The translations under genes and the position numbers were made by a program. Below are positions 26,617-35,280 of a stretch of 64,000 nt of DNA, one piece after another; position 1 is the first letter of the stretch, and every line of letters starts with the position of its first letter. The notes under the pieces were generated by a model. The model was not told the DNA's origin. It made no database searches and saw only the letters and a list, made by a program, of their open reading frames with translations. This DNA is from Thalassospira sp. HF15 (GTDB lineage: Bacteria > Pseudomonadota > Alphaproteobacteria > Rhodospirillales > Thalassospiraceae). The DNA lies in assembly GCF_011806525.1 (NCBI RefSeq), contig NZ_JAAVKI010000002.1, forward strand, positions 372,001 to 436,000. Direction: 5' to 3'.

Positions 26617-26642
26617 TTGACTATAAACATTCTAGTAGTCAA
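26617..26642. promoter_or_regulatory. Candidate operator in the divergent tctC / enolase-superfamily promoter region
   Basis: Perfect 7-bp inverted repeat TTGACTA / TAGTCAA with a 12-nt spacer in an AT-rich stretch between divergent transcripts. TTGACT on each strand could also serve as a -35. The MarR-type regulator encoded at 29101 is the obvious candidate ligand-responsive binder (inference). Confidence 0.5.
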
Positions 26643-26727
26643 CTATCTAGTTATACATTATTTCAAACTTGTCGTTTCCGGGCGATCGAAATCCGGAAAA
26701 AATGCTTATAAATCAAGGAGAAGAAAC

Positions 26728-27885
26728 GTGAACCTTGCTATCAAATCCGTTAAGGCCTTCCCGGCCTATATTCCGGTAAACCTTGAAATCGGGCCGGTTG
26801 ATGTCGAAACGGCACTGTCTTGTGTTGTGATCGAGATTACAACACAAGACGGGGTGGTAGGGCATGGTTTCACGGCGATTACCGATGAAGAAGTCATTGC
26901 CGGGATCATCAAGGAACTCGTCGAACCCAACATTGTGTCGCTCAACAGTCTGAACCGCGAACATATCGCCGAACGTCTTTACTGGCTGCTTAGCCCGCGT
27001 GGTCAGACCGGCTATGCCAGCCATGTGGTTTCAGCGGTTGATCTTGCGCTTTGGGACATTCTGGGCAAGGTCGTCGATCAGCCATGCTGGCGTCTGCTGG
27101 GTGGGGCACGTACAGAAGTTCCGCTTTATGTCACATTTGGCTTTGGCTCTTTTGACCGCGATCAACTTTCGGATGCGGCCAAACACCTTAAAAATGACGG
27201 GGTCGAACGTTTCAAGATGGTGGTTGGTCACCATGCGCTTAGAAAACGCAATGACGGCGCGTCGGTGCGCGCTATTATTGATGAAGATATCGAACGTGTA
27301 CGCGTCGTGCGTGAATCGATTGGCGATTGCGATCTGTTCATTGATGCTAATTGCAGCCTTGATGCGTCGTCGGCGCGTTATCTTGCGGATCGGTTGCGCG
27401 ATTATAACGTGACCTTCTTTGAAGAACCGCTTCGTGACAATGATGTGAAACGAATGCGCGATCTGCGCGAACAGACCGGAATGCGGACCGCCGCCGGTCA
27501 GAACGAAGGGCAGCTTTTCCGATTCCGGGATCTCCTTGAAGCCGGGGCTGTTGATGTGATCCAGCCCAATGTCGCAATTTGCGGTGGTCTGACAGCCGGG
27601 GCAAAGGTTGCGGCCTTGGCCCAGGCCCATAACGTGACCATGGCCAATGGCGGGGCCTTCCCGTTCCATAACATGCATCTGCATGGTGGCATGGCCAATG
27701 GCGGTTTGGTGGAATGGCATCTGATTTCGGTTGAAATGTGCCGTGCGCTGTATGGCAATTTGCCCGACCGTGTTGGATCAACCATCACCCTGCCGGAAAA
27801 ACCGGGTCTTGGTTTTGTCGCCGATGCCGATGCTTTGCGCGATTTCGCATCCCGTCCGACATCTCGCGGTGTTGGTAAGGGCTGA
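26728..27885 (+). CDS. Enolase-superfamily protein of the mandelate racemase type
   Basis: GTG 26728 with an AAGGAG site 7 nt upstream gives 385 residues. An N-terminal capping domain (about 1-125) and a TIM-barrel domain follow. Likely metal ligands are Asp206 (FIDAN), Glu232/233 (FFEEPL) and Glu260 (AGQNEG). Aligned by eye with Pseudomonas mandelate racemase, Lys164 is kept (Lys163) but Lys166, Asp270 and His297 appear as Val165, Asn281 and Gly308, so the racemase chemistry is doubtful; His314, 317 or 319 might act instead. It is followed after 17 nt by a hydroxy-acid dehydrogenase gene. Confidence 0.78.
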   Translation: MNLAIKSVKAFPAYIPVNLEIGPVDVETALSCVVIEITTQDGVVGHGFTAITDEEVIAGIIKELVEPNIVSLNSLNREHIAERLYWLLSPRGQTGYASHVVSAVDLALWDILGKVVDQPCWRLLGGARTEVPLYVTFGFGSFDRDQLSDAAKHLKNDGVERFKMVVGHHALRKRNDGASVRAIIDEDIERVRVVRESIGDCDLFIDANCSLDASSARYLADRLRDYNVTFFEEPLRDNDVKRMRDLREQTGMRTAAGQNEGQLFRFRDLLEAGAVDVIQPNVAICGGLTAGAKVAALAQAHNVTMANGGAFPFHNMHLHGGMANGGLVEWHLISVEMCRALYGNLPDRVGSTITLPEKPGLGFVADADALRDFASRPTSRGVGKG

Positions 27886-27902
27886 TATAAAAGGCTGATA
27901 TC

Positions 27903-29027
27903 ATGTCACGACTCATTTCGTTTGACGATGCACGGGAAAAGGCGCGGCAGCGGATGCCGCGCTTTGCCTTTGATTTTATTGATGGAGGGGCTGGAACTGA
28001 AACCGGACTTGGGCGCAACCGCACGGCATTTATCAACCGGGTTCTTGAACCGCGCGCCCTGATCAATGTGGATGGCGACCTTTCGACCAGAACCCGCTTT
28101 TTGGGGCGGTCGTGGGCGGCTCCGTTCGGGGTGGCTCCGGTGGGCCTGGCTGGGCTGGGCTGGCCTGGAATTGACCGGTTTCTTGCATGCGCTGCCGAAA
28201 AGGCCGGGGTTCCCTATTGTGCCTCGACCCCATCGACAACCTGCCTTGAAGATTTGCATGATTGTGCGCCGACATCGGGCTGGTTTCAGCTTTATGTCGG
28301 CAGTTCACCGGAAATTGTCGATGATCTCATCGAACGCGCCCGGGTGGCGGGATATGATACCCTGATTGTGACCGCAGATGTACCGCGACCGGGCAAAAGA
28401 CGCCGCGATCTGCGTAACCGTTTTGCCTTGCCGCTTGCCATCACACCACGATTTGTCTGGGAATTGGCAAGTCATCCGAAATGGTCGCTTGCTGTCTTGC
28501 GCAATGGTGCACCACGTTTTGCCAATCTGGAACGCTATGCTGCGCCGGGTGCGAGCACCACGTCGCTTGCCAGCCTGATGGCAAAACAAAGCTCCGGGCG
28601 TCTTGATTGGGATGTCTTGGCCGATATTCGTGCGAAATGGCCGGGCAAACTGATCCTTAAGGGGATTTTGTCACCCGAAGATGCCAAAAAGGCTGCCGGT
28701 CAGGCGGTTGATGCCATTGTGGTTTCCAACCATGGCGGTCGTCAGCTTGACGGGGCACCGGCAACCCTTGATGCGCTTGGCCCGATCCGCGATGCTGTCG
28801 GGCGGGATTTTCCGCTGATTGTCGATGGTGGCATCAGAAGCGGCGAAGATGTTCTGAAGGCATTGTTGGCCGGGGCTGATTTCGTGCTGTTGGGGCGGGC
28901 GTTTTTGTATAGTGTTGCCGCCCTTGGCGAAGAAGGTGCAGCAGAAGCATTCGCCATGCTTCATGCAGAACTGACGAATGCGATGGCCCAGACAGGCTTG
29001 CGGGATATAGTTGATCTTTCGAAGTAA
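27903..29027 (+). CDS. FMN-dependent alpha-hydroxy-acid (mandelate/lactate-type) dehydrogenase
   Basis: Flavoprotein that oxidises an (S)-2-hydroxy acid to the 2-oxo acid. The 374-residue TIM-barrel has FDFIDGGAGTETGLGRN at the N-terminus, FQLYVGSS, and the active-site block SNHGGRQLDGAPATLD with catalytic His and substrate-binding Arg, then IVDGGIRSGEDVLKALLAGAD for FMN phosphate. The internal stretch ITPRFVWELASHPKWSLAVL corresponds to the membrane-contact loop of mandelate dehydrogenase. It lies between the enolase-superfamily gene and the MarR gene. Confidence 0.88.
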   Translation: MSRLISFDDAREKARQRMPRFAFDFIDGGAGTETGLGRNRTAFINRVLEPRALINVDGDLSTRTRFLGRSWAAPFGVAPVGLAGLGWPGIDRFLACAAEKAGVPYCASTPSTTCLEDLHDCAPTSGWFQLYVGSSPEIVDDLIERARVAGYDTLIVTADVPRPGKRRRDLRNRFALPLAITPRFVWELASHPKWSLAVLRNGAPRFANLERYAAPGASTTSLASLMAKQSSGRLDWDVLADIRAKWPGKLILKGILSPEDAKKAAGQAVDAIVVSNHGGRQLDGAPATLDALGPIRDAVGRDFPLIVDGGIRSGEDVLKALLAGADFVLLGRAFLYSVAALGEEGAAEAFAMLHAELTNAMAQTGLRDIVDLSK

Positions 29028-29100
29028 CAAAGCTATTCGAAAAGACATGAAATCGAATCGGTCCGAATTCCGTGTCATTCAATAGAATGAGATTAAAAAT

Positions 29101-29544
29101 TTGACGAAAAACAACGATGTCGTGCTGGGTCCGCTTGAAGATTTCATCGGATTTTACTTACGCCGCGCCTATGAAAAAGCTTTCTCCGATTTCTCCGATA
29201 TTCTGGGGAATGATTCCCTGCGACCGGGGAACTTTACACTTCTGGTTCTAATCTATGAAAATCCCGGCATTACTCAGGTCGAGATTTGCCGTGCAGCCGG
29301 ACGCGACAAGTCCGGGGTGACGCTCTCGCTGCGCCAAATGGAAGATGACGGACTGATTGAACGTATCCGTGTCGAAGGGGATCGTCGATCCTATGCCAGT
29401 TATATCACCGACAAGGGGCGCGAGCTTTATGCGCGAGTTCTGGAAAAGGGTGAAATCCATAAGAAGCAGCTTGATGATCGTATTGGTGCCGATAGAAAAG
29501 CCGAGATGATTGATCTCCTCAAGAAATTGATCGACGAGGACTGA
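29101..29544 (+). CDS. MarR-family transcriptional regulator
   Basis: Winged-helix dimeric repressor of 147 residues, starting at TTG 29101 (no better ATG is available). Features are the N-terminal dimerisation helix (LGPLEDFIGFYLRRAYEKAF), the recognition helix region ITQVEICRAAGRDKSGVTLSLRQMEDDGLIER, and the wing with D-x-R-S-Y. MarR proteins often sense aromatic acids. Its place at the end of the catabolic unit suggests control of the divergent promoter region at 26552-26727. Confidence 0.85.
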   Translation: MTKNNDVVLGPLEDFIGFYLRRAYEKAFSDFSDILGNDSLRPGNFTLLVLIYENPGITQVEICRAAGRDKSGVTLSLRQMEDDGLIERIRVEGDRRSYASYITDKGRELYARVLEKGEIHKKQLDDRIGADRKAEMIDLLKKLIDED

Positions 29545-29776
29545 TAGGAACGTGTTTCCGATAGTCATTTGCGTGAAGCTTGCTAAGTCGTTGCCTCTGG
29601 TCGCGGATGTGTCGATACCTGACAAGAACGATAGGCGCGGTTGCGCGAAAAGGTAGGACACGGCAATATGCCGCGAACATTCCTTGGGTGACCGGGCTTG
29701 TTGCGGACAGGTGATATCGCTTTGGCGATAAAGCCTCGCGCATATGGACCGCGCCGACTGCATATTGTCTTGGTCG

Positions 29777-30424
29777 ATGAGTCAGAAGAAACCAAATAAG
29801 CGACGCCGTACCATCACGGAAGATGAAAAGACCCTGTGGGAGGTCTTTACCCGTGACGTCAAACCTTTGCGCCATAGAAGGGGCAAGGGCGGCGATGCTG
29901 TGTTTTCGCCTGATGATGACGCGCCGGGTGGCGATACCGCCATGCCATTGCCCGACAATCTGTCGGACAATCTTGAAAAATCCGAACAAAACCGGGCGGC
30001 ACGCAATTTGCCGTCTGCGCGCAATGCCGACCGTGGACCGCAGATCAAAAAACGTGCACTCGGCGAACTTCAACCCGGTGTCACCGACGGGATTGATCGA
30101 TCAACCGCCAACAAGTTCCAGAAAGGCAAGATGCTGATTGACGGGCGCATCGATCTGCACGGCATGACCCAGGAAGTGGCCCATAATGCGCTCAATGCCT
30201 TTATCGAGGACAGCTGGCGGGCCGGAAAGCGCTGTGTGCTGGTGATTACCGGCAAGGGATCGCGCGCTGATGAATATGGCCGCACCGGCCTATTGCGTGA
30301 ACGCACCCCGCAATGGCTCAGCGCACCACGTCTGCGCAATCGCATCCTTGCCATCAATCAGGCCCAGATCCAGCACGGTGGTGCCGGGGCCTTCTATGTC
30401 TTGTTGAAACGGAGACGCCCGTGA
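29777..30424 (+). CDS. Smr-domain protein
   Basis: The 215-residue protein has a basic, polar N-terminal half and a C-terminal Smr domain (about 120-213) with the signature IDLHGMTQEVAHNALNAFI and VITGKGSRADEYGRTGLLRE. Smr domains are nucleic-acid-binding or nicking modules related to the MutS2 C-terminus; the role of stand-alone copies is unclear. ATG 29777 is preferred over 29744. It overlaps the next gene by GTGA. In relatives it follows mltA; here the link is broken. Confidence 0.88.
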   Translation: MSQKKPNKRRRTITEDEKTLWEVFTRDVKPLRHRRGKGGDAVFSPDDDAPGGDTAMPLPDNLSDNLEKSEQNRAARNLPSARNADRGPQIKKRALGELQPGVTDGIDRSTANKFQKGKMLIDGRIDLHGMTQEVAHNALNAFIEDSWRAGKRCVLVITGKGSRADEYGRTGLLRERTPQWLSAPRLRNRILAINQAQIQHGGAGAFYVLLKRRRP

Positions 30425-30780
30425 CACCTTTTGGCAACCGTATCAGGGAACTCCGCGCACGCAACAATGTGACGCTGACCGATATGGCAACAGCACTTCA
30501 GCTGTCACCGGCCTATTTGTCAGCCCTTGAACATGGTCATCGCGGGCGCCCCAGCCCCGGACTGGTGCAGCAAATCTGTGGCTATTTCAATCTGGTTTGG
30601 GACGAGGTAGACGATATCAAACGTCTGGCCCAGCTCTCTCACCCCAAGGTAACCGTCGATACAGCCGGGCTTGAGCCCGCAGCAACCGAACTTGCCAATC
30701 TGCTCTCGGAACGGATTGCCGGATTAAGCGACGATCAGCTTGATCGCATCCTTGAAATCGTGCGCGAACGCCCGGTTTAA
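30421..30780 (+). CDS. Small XRE-type helix-turn-helix regulator
   Basis: DNA-binding protein of 119 residues starting at GTG 30421, which overlaps the smr stop (GTGA). The HTH lies at about 8-62 (IRELRARNNVTLTDMATALQLSPAYLSALEHGHRGRPS). The C-terminal part is helical and acidic. The smr-HTH pair is conserved in alphaproteobacteria, but its targets are unknown to me. Confidence 0.85.
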   Translation: MTPFGNRIRELRARNNVTLTDMATALQLSPAYLSALEHGHRGRPSPGLVQQICGYFNLVWDEVDDIKRLAQLSHPKVTVDTAGLEPAATELANLLSERIAGLSDDQLDRILEIVRERPV

Positions 30781-31101
30781 AGCCTTGTTTCCGTAACTGT
30801 TGATCGGATTTGGGGTAATTCCCGGCGAAAAGCGTGTTTTTTGTACAACTTCGGCATCAAAATAGCTGAATTCATCGAATCACGGTTTGACTATTGCGAT
30901 TTTCGAGGGTATCAATCGGTGGTGTTTCGATCCAGAAACATGAAAAAACCTGCCTTTCTTGCAACTCCAAGGTTTCGAACCGTCCGCACGCCCCAGCAAA
31001 AGCCTGAGTGCCTTGCCTGACGGTCAACCGCACATCTTCTCTTTATCTATCTCCTTAAAATCCTCGCCCATTTCGGCAACCACAGATCATTAAACGCACA
31101 T
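30781..31101 (+). promoter_or_regulatory. rho promoter and long leader
   Basis: A 321-bp gap before rho. A good sigma-70-type promoter is visible: TTGACT at 30887-30892, 17-nt spacer, TATCAA at 30910-30915, giving a leader of about 180 nt. The stretch 31031-31070 has 15 C and a single G, the C-rich, G-poor composition expected of a Rho-loading (rut-like) site and consistent with rho autoregulation (inference). Confidence 0.6.
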
Positions 31102-32367
31102 ATGCATCTTCAGGACCTTAAAAAGAAATCTCCGACCGAGCTGCTTGCTCTGTCTGATGAGCTTGAAATCGAAAATGCCAGCACGCTCCGCAAACAGGAG
31201 CTGATGTTCGCCATTCTCAAACAGTTGGCCGAGAACGACCACGCCATTTTTGGTCAGGGCGTTCTTGAAGTGCTGCCCGATGGTTTCGGCTTCCTGCGCA
31301 GCCCCGAGGCAAACTATCTTGCCGGCCCCGATGACATTTATGTCTCGCCAAGCCAGGTGCGGCGTTTTGGTCTGCGGACCGGCGATACGGTCGAAGGCCA
31401 GATCCGTTCGCCCAAAGAAGGCGAGCGTTACTTCGCCCTGCTAAAGGTCGACAAGGTCAACTTCGATGCGCCGGAAAAAGTCCGTCATCGCATCAACTTT
31501 GATAACCTGACCCCGCTTTATCCCGATCAGCCGCTCAAGATGGAGCGTCAATCCGATCAGGAAGGTACCAACAAGGACACCACCAACCGCGTCATCGAAC
31601 TGGTTTCGCCGCTTGGTAAAGGTCAGCGTGCTTTGATCGTCGCGCCGCCGCGCACCGGTAAAACCGTGATGCTGCAAAACATTGCGCACGCGATCGAGGA
31701 AAACCACCCGGAAGCCTATCTGATCGTTCTTCTGATTGACGAACGCCCGGAAGAAGTGACCGACATGGACCGTTCGGTAAAAGGTGAAGTTATTTCCTCC
31801 ACCTTTGATGAACCGGCCCAGCGTCACGTTCAGGTTACCGAAATGGTTCTGGAAAAGGCCAAACGTCTGGTCGAACACAAGCATGATGTCGTCATCCTGC
31901 TTGACTCGATCACCCGTCTGGCGCGTGCCTATAACACGGTTGTGCCAAGCTCGGGCAAGGTCCTGACCGGTGGTGTTGATGCCAATGCGCTGCAGCGTCC
32001 GAAACGTTTCTTCGGTGCGGCACGTAACATCGAAGAAGGCGGCTCGCTCACCATCATCGCAACCGCCCTGATCGATACCGGTTCGCGTATGGACGAGGTC
32101 ATCTTTGAGGAATTCAAAGGGACCGGTAACTCCGAGCTTATCCTGGATCGTAAACTGTCTGACAAACGTATCTTCCCGGCGATTGATATCCTTAAATCGG
32201 GTACCCGTAAGGAAGAGCTTCTTGTCGACAAGGGTGTTCTGTCCAAGATGTGGGTTCTGCGCCGTATCCTCAACCCGATGGGTCCGCAGGACGCGATGGA
32301 GTTCCTTCTGGGCAAACTCAAATCGACCAAAAACAACGACGATTTCTTCGATTCCATGAACGGATAA
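31102..32367 (+). CDS. rho: Transcription termination factor Rho
   Basis: Hexameric RNA-dependent ATPase that terminates transcription. The 421-residue product has the N-terminal helical [19 protein letters not shown], the cold-shock-like RNA-binding domain ([37 protein letters not shown]), Walker A ([15 protein letters not shown]), Walker B ([16 protein letters not shown]), the Q-loop region and the R-loop [18 protein letters not shown]. Length is standard. A terminator follows at 32412. Confidence 0.97.
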   Translation: MHLQDLKKKSPTELLALSDELEIENASTLRKQELMFAILKQLAENDHAIFGQGVLEVLPDGFGFLRSPEANYLAGPDDIYVSPSQVRRFGLRTGDTVEGQIRSPKEGERYFALLKVDKVNFDAPEKVRHRINFDNLTPLYPDQPLKMERQSDQEGTNKDTTNRVIELVSPLGKGQRALIVAPPRTGKTVMLQNIAHAIEENHPEAYLIVLLIDERPEEVTDMDRSVKGEVISSTFDEPAQRHVQVTEMVLEKAKRLVEHKHDVVILLDSITRLARAYNTVVPSSGKVLTGGVDANALQRPKRFFGAARNIEEGGSLTIIATALIDTGSRMDEVIFEEFKGTGNSELILDRKLSDKRIFPAIDILKSGTRKEELLVDKGVLSKMWVLRRILNPMGPQDAMEFLLGKLKSTKNNDDFFDSMNG

Positions 32368-32411
32368 GTCCGCCCGGGCCTGATGGGCCCGGTGACTGGA
32401 TCGAAAAAGAC

Positions 32412-32441
32412 AAACGGGGCCCTTTGCGGTCCCGTTTTTTT
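32412..32441 (+). terminator. Intrinsic terminator of rho
   Basis: Stem aaacggg / cccgttt with extra inner pairing, followed by a run of T residues, 45 nt after the rho stop codon. Confidence 0.75.
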
Positions 32442-32499
32442 ATCTGCGCATCGGAATCGGATCAGGGCGATGTTTCACATGAAACTGTGATTGCGTGCT

Positions 32500-32805
32500 T
32501 TAGCCCAGTGCCAAACTCACTTCCGCCAGGTCACCACCAAGTTTCTGCCGATCGACACGCGCGTTGCCCGGCTCAATGCTGAAACTGTCATCACTCAGCT
32601 GGATGCCGATGTGACAAGTGCCGTAATTGAGCGTAATCGCCAGAGTGTTCGCGGCCGTAATCTCGCAAACCACTGTCTCACCGGCTTCAATCCGGTTGGG
32701 CGGGGGACTTTGCCAGCCCTCCTTGGGCGCAAGGCCGCTCAGATGCAGGGGATTGTCGGCGTTTTCATTCCGCAAGGTTAGTTTCAGACGCAATTCCTCT
32801 GACAT
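32500..32805 (-). CDS. Hypothetical beta-rich protein
   Basis: A 101-residue protein starting at ATG 32805 with a clear AGGGAG site. I do not recognise the family. It has no signal peptide or membrane segment and predicts as all-beta, with LRLKLTLRNENADNPLHL, an IEAGETVVCEI strand and ITLNYGTCHIGIQLSDDSF. The strand-rich pattern recalls small sandwich proteins such as aegerolysins, but no diagnostic motif is visible. It is convergent with rho and divergent from the MESH1-like gene. Codon use fits the host. Confidence 0.6.
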   Translation of the reverse strand: MSEELRLKLTLRNENADNPLHLSGLAPKEGWQSPPPNRIEAGETVVCEITAANTLAITLNYGTCHIGIQLSDDSFSIEPGNARVDRQKLGGDLAEVSLALG

Positions 32806-32966
32806 TTTCGAGCTCTCCCTGATCATGTCACTGGATCAATACTATCCTGTTTGCCGCGGTTTTTCATGGGTTTGGATGATTTTGCCCGGGCAGGGCGCAT
32901 GAAAGCTTGAAACCACGCAAAAGCCATGTGACTCTGGACGTCCTGTTCACGACTGTATTGCGCTTT

Positions 32967-33521
32967 ATGCAGCTTCTACTCAAATCTGTCGATTTCGCCG
33001 CCCGCGCCCATCGCGACCAGCGTCGCAAAGGGGCCGCACAGGAACCCTATATTAATCACCCGATTGAGGTTTCCCGCCTGATTATCGAATGCGAACCGGG
33101 CACGGAGGAGGATATCCTTTGTGCCGCCATTCTGCATGATGTGATCGAGGATTGCGGGGCGACGCGCGATGAAATCGCGGCCTGCTTTAACGACATCATT
33201 GCCGATATCGTTCTGGAAGTCAGCGATGACAAGGCCCTGCCACGTGACGAGCGCAAAGCAAAACAGATCGAAACCGCCCCGAACCTGACCAACGGGGCCA
33301 AACTGGTGCGATTGGCAGATAAGGTGGCCAATGTCGGTGCGATGCTGACCGACACCCCGATTGGCTGGGATGAAAAGCAGATCCTGACCTATGTCGATTG
33401 GGCCGAAGCCGTCATCGCCCCGTGCCGGGTGGTCAGCGATAACCTGTCGGATCGTTTTGACGCCATTGCCCGTGATGTGCGGCTGTTTCATCAGGACCAA
33501 AAGGCAGTCGCCGGGAAATAG
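32967..33521 (+). CDS. HD-domain hydrolase, MESH1-like (p)ppGpp hydrolase candidate
   Basis: The 184-residue protein is a stand-alone HD domain of the RelA/SpoT hydrolase type: AARAHRDQRRKG, PYINHPIEV (His), AAILHDVIEDCGAT with the HD and ED metal residues, and LVRLADKVANV with the distal Asp. It lacks synthetase and regulatory domains, as in Mesh1 and bacterial small alarmone hydrolases. It may degrade (p)ppGpp or NADPH-like substrates. ATG 32967 is chosen because the fold begins there; an upstream in-frame start at 32907 adds 20 residues. Confidence 0.82.
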   Translation: MQLLLKSVDFAARAHRDQRRKGAAQEPYINHPIEVSRLIIECEPGTEEDILCAAILHDVIEDCGATRDEIAACFNDIIADIVLEVSDDKALPRDERKAKQIETAPNLTNGAKLVRLADKVANVGAMLTDTPIGWDEKQILTYVDWAEAVIAPCRVVSDNLSDRFDAIARDVRLFHQDQKAVAGK

Positions 33522-33594
33522 CCGAAGCTCTGCCCCCCATCCATTTCAGTTCTGACACTTAGCTTTCAAACAGCTTTTTGGATCCGCAACCCTG

Positions 33595-35280
33595 TTACGG
33601 GCAGGTCGATGCATCGGTGAAGCTGGCGCTGCCGGTATTTGTACCTGTCGTCCGGCAGGCCTCATTGTTTGTGCGGACATTACCGGTCGATCCGGCAAGG
33701 ATCGTGCTGTCATTCATGCTGATCGACGCATTGGAAAGTCCGCCGCCGGTTGAGGAAAAGGTGTTGTTGCTGATGACAGTTTCCGCATTGGCACCAAGCG
33801 AGATACCGAACGCAAAGTTCGAACCCGAGGACACCGTTATCTTGTTGTTATCAATGGTGTTGCTGGTCGAAGCACCATTGATAAAAATGCCGGATGCGTC
33901 GTGGTTATCGCCTGTAACCTTCACTGTATTGTTTTCGATTGTCACATTGCTGACGGTATTGGAAATGATGCCGCGCGCAGCAAAGCCGGCGGTTGCTGAT
34001 CTGGACGTGATGGTGTTGTTGCTGATCGTGACGTTGCTAACATTGGCAATGTCAATGGCCTGCGACGTGCCGTTGGTACTTGTCAGATCAATCGTCACGT
34101 TCTTAAGCGTACTGTTGTCAGCCATCTGGAACACAGCGTTTCCGGTGGCCCCGCTAAAGGAGCCGGTAACCGTTGCGGACGGCAACGACAGGGTGGCGGT
34201 ACGGCCTGATGGGCTTTTCACCGTCATGGTACCGCCGCCAACAATCGTCTGACCGGACTGGACCGTAACTTCATTGGTTGTGTTGAAACTGCCCGACAAC
34301 ATGACCGTTGCATCAGAACCGGCATTGGTAATGGCGTTGACAAGGTCTGATGTGCTGCTGGAATCAAGCAGTTTGATGTCATCCCCGTCCAGTGTTGTTG
34401 CGGTTTCGGGTGTTCCAAAGGCGCCAGCCTGGGTCACAACATCAATATCGCGGATGATCGGTGCCGTCATGCGGCGTTCCTGTACCGAAAGCCTGGATTT
34501 TTTGTCGCCGCCATAAAGCGGAATGCGCAACCGGATGGAGGCAAAGGCCTGTGTGCCGCGCGGCGAATCATGCTGGATTTCCGCCCCAAGACTTAACCGG
34601 GAACCAGCCCAAAGCCGGGGCACCTCATCAAAAGTCAGATCAAGTCGCCCGCGCGGTCCCTGAACTTGGGGAACATCCCCGTCGGCAAAGCGATATCCAC
34701 CAAGGTACAGGCGTAATTGTTGCCCGGCATCCGGGGCAAAAACGGGTGCGCGCCAGCCAACTTCGGCATCAAACCCGCCAAGGCTACGTTCTTCGCCGCC
34801 AACAAACATGACGGACGTGCCCGATATGCTGACATCATTAAGCGCATCGACCTGCCTGATCCGTTTGCCAAGCGGCACATAGCCATTCACCCGAACATCG
34901 ATATCGCGTGACAGGGCTTCAAGGCCAAATGTCGCCTGGTTGAAATGATTGCCATAGGGGGAGCGACGGCGATCAAAATAGCCATACCCCCCAATGTTCC
35001 ATCCGTTTTGCTGCATCTGGCGGATGCCGATGCCGAAATTGCCTTCGCGGCTGTTATTGTCATCCATCCGCGTCCGGATGCTGCCAAAGGCCAGCGTGGT
35101 GTCGTCTTGCCAAAGCGGAATAAACAGGTCGGTTTCGCCAAGGTTGCGATCTGTGCCGACCTTGCCTTCAAGGTCGATATGCGCGCCCCATTTATTGTCA
35201 GTTTGCTGCGCAACCGCCGGGGTAGGGCCAAATACTGCAACTGCCGTTACGAGCAAAATGCCCGGCAGGAAGTTTTTCAT
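33595..35280 (-). CDS. Inverse autotransporter beta-barrel protein with parallel beta-helix passenger
   Basis: Predicted outer-membrane surface protein of 561 residues. The signal peptide ends at AVA-QQ (about residue 24). An intimin/invasin-type barrel follows (about 30-265: FGIGIRQMQQNGWNIGGYGYFD, GGFDAEVGWRAPVF) and closes with the typical RRMTAPIIRDIDVV. The passenger (about 290-561) has right-handed beta-helix turns: NVTISNNTI, NVTIENNTV, NTIDNNKI and VISNNTF. Inverse autotransporters usually carry Ig-like passengers, so this pairing is unusual. The C-terminus has Cys residues in EACRTTG and STCP. Confidence 0.82.
   Translation of the reverse strand: MKNFLPGILLVTAVAVFGPTPAVAQQTDNKWGAHIDLEGKVGTDRNLGETDLFIPLWQDDTTLAFGSIRTRMDDNNSREGNFGIGIRQMQQNGWNIGGYGYFDRRRSPYGNHFNQATFGLEALSRDIDVRVNGYVPLGKRIRQVDALNDVSISGTSVMFVGGEERSLGGFDAEVGWRAPVFAPDAGQQLRLYLGGYRFADGDVPQVQGPRGRLDLTFDEVPRLWAGSRLSLGAEIQHDSPRGTQAFASIRLRIPLYGGDKKSRLSVQERRMTAPIIRDIDVVTQAGAFGTPETATTLDGDDIKLLDSSSTSDLVNAITNAGSDATVMLSGSFNTTNEVTVQSGQTIVGGGTMTVKSPSGRTATLSLPSATVTGSFSGATGNAVFQMADNSTLKNVTIDLTSTNGTSQAIDIANVSNVTISNNTITSRSATAGFAARGIISNTVSNVTIENNTVKVTGDNHDASGIFINGASTSNTIDNNKITVSSGSNFAFGISLGANAETVISNNTFSSTGGGLSNASISMNDSTILAGSTGNVRTNNEACRTTGTNTGSASFTDASTCP

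Noticed and set aside
26554..26727. N-terminal extension of the enolase-superfamily gene
   Set aside because: The extra 58 residues are lysine- and isoleucine-rich, lie over the promoter and operator region and precede a clear AAGGAG-GTG start.
32471..32486. Fourth parS site downstream of rho
   Set aside because: It differs at two positions from the perfect palindrome and is 15 kb from the others. It is kept only as a weak candidate.
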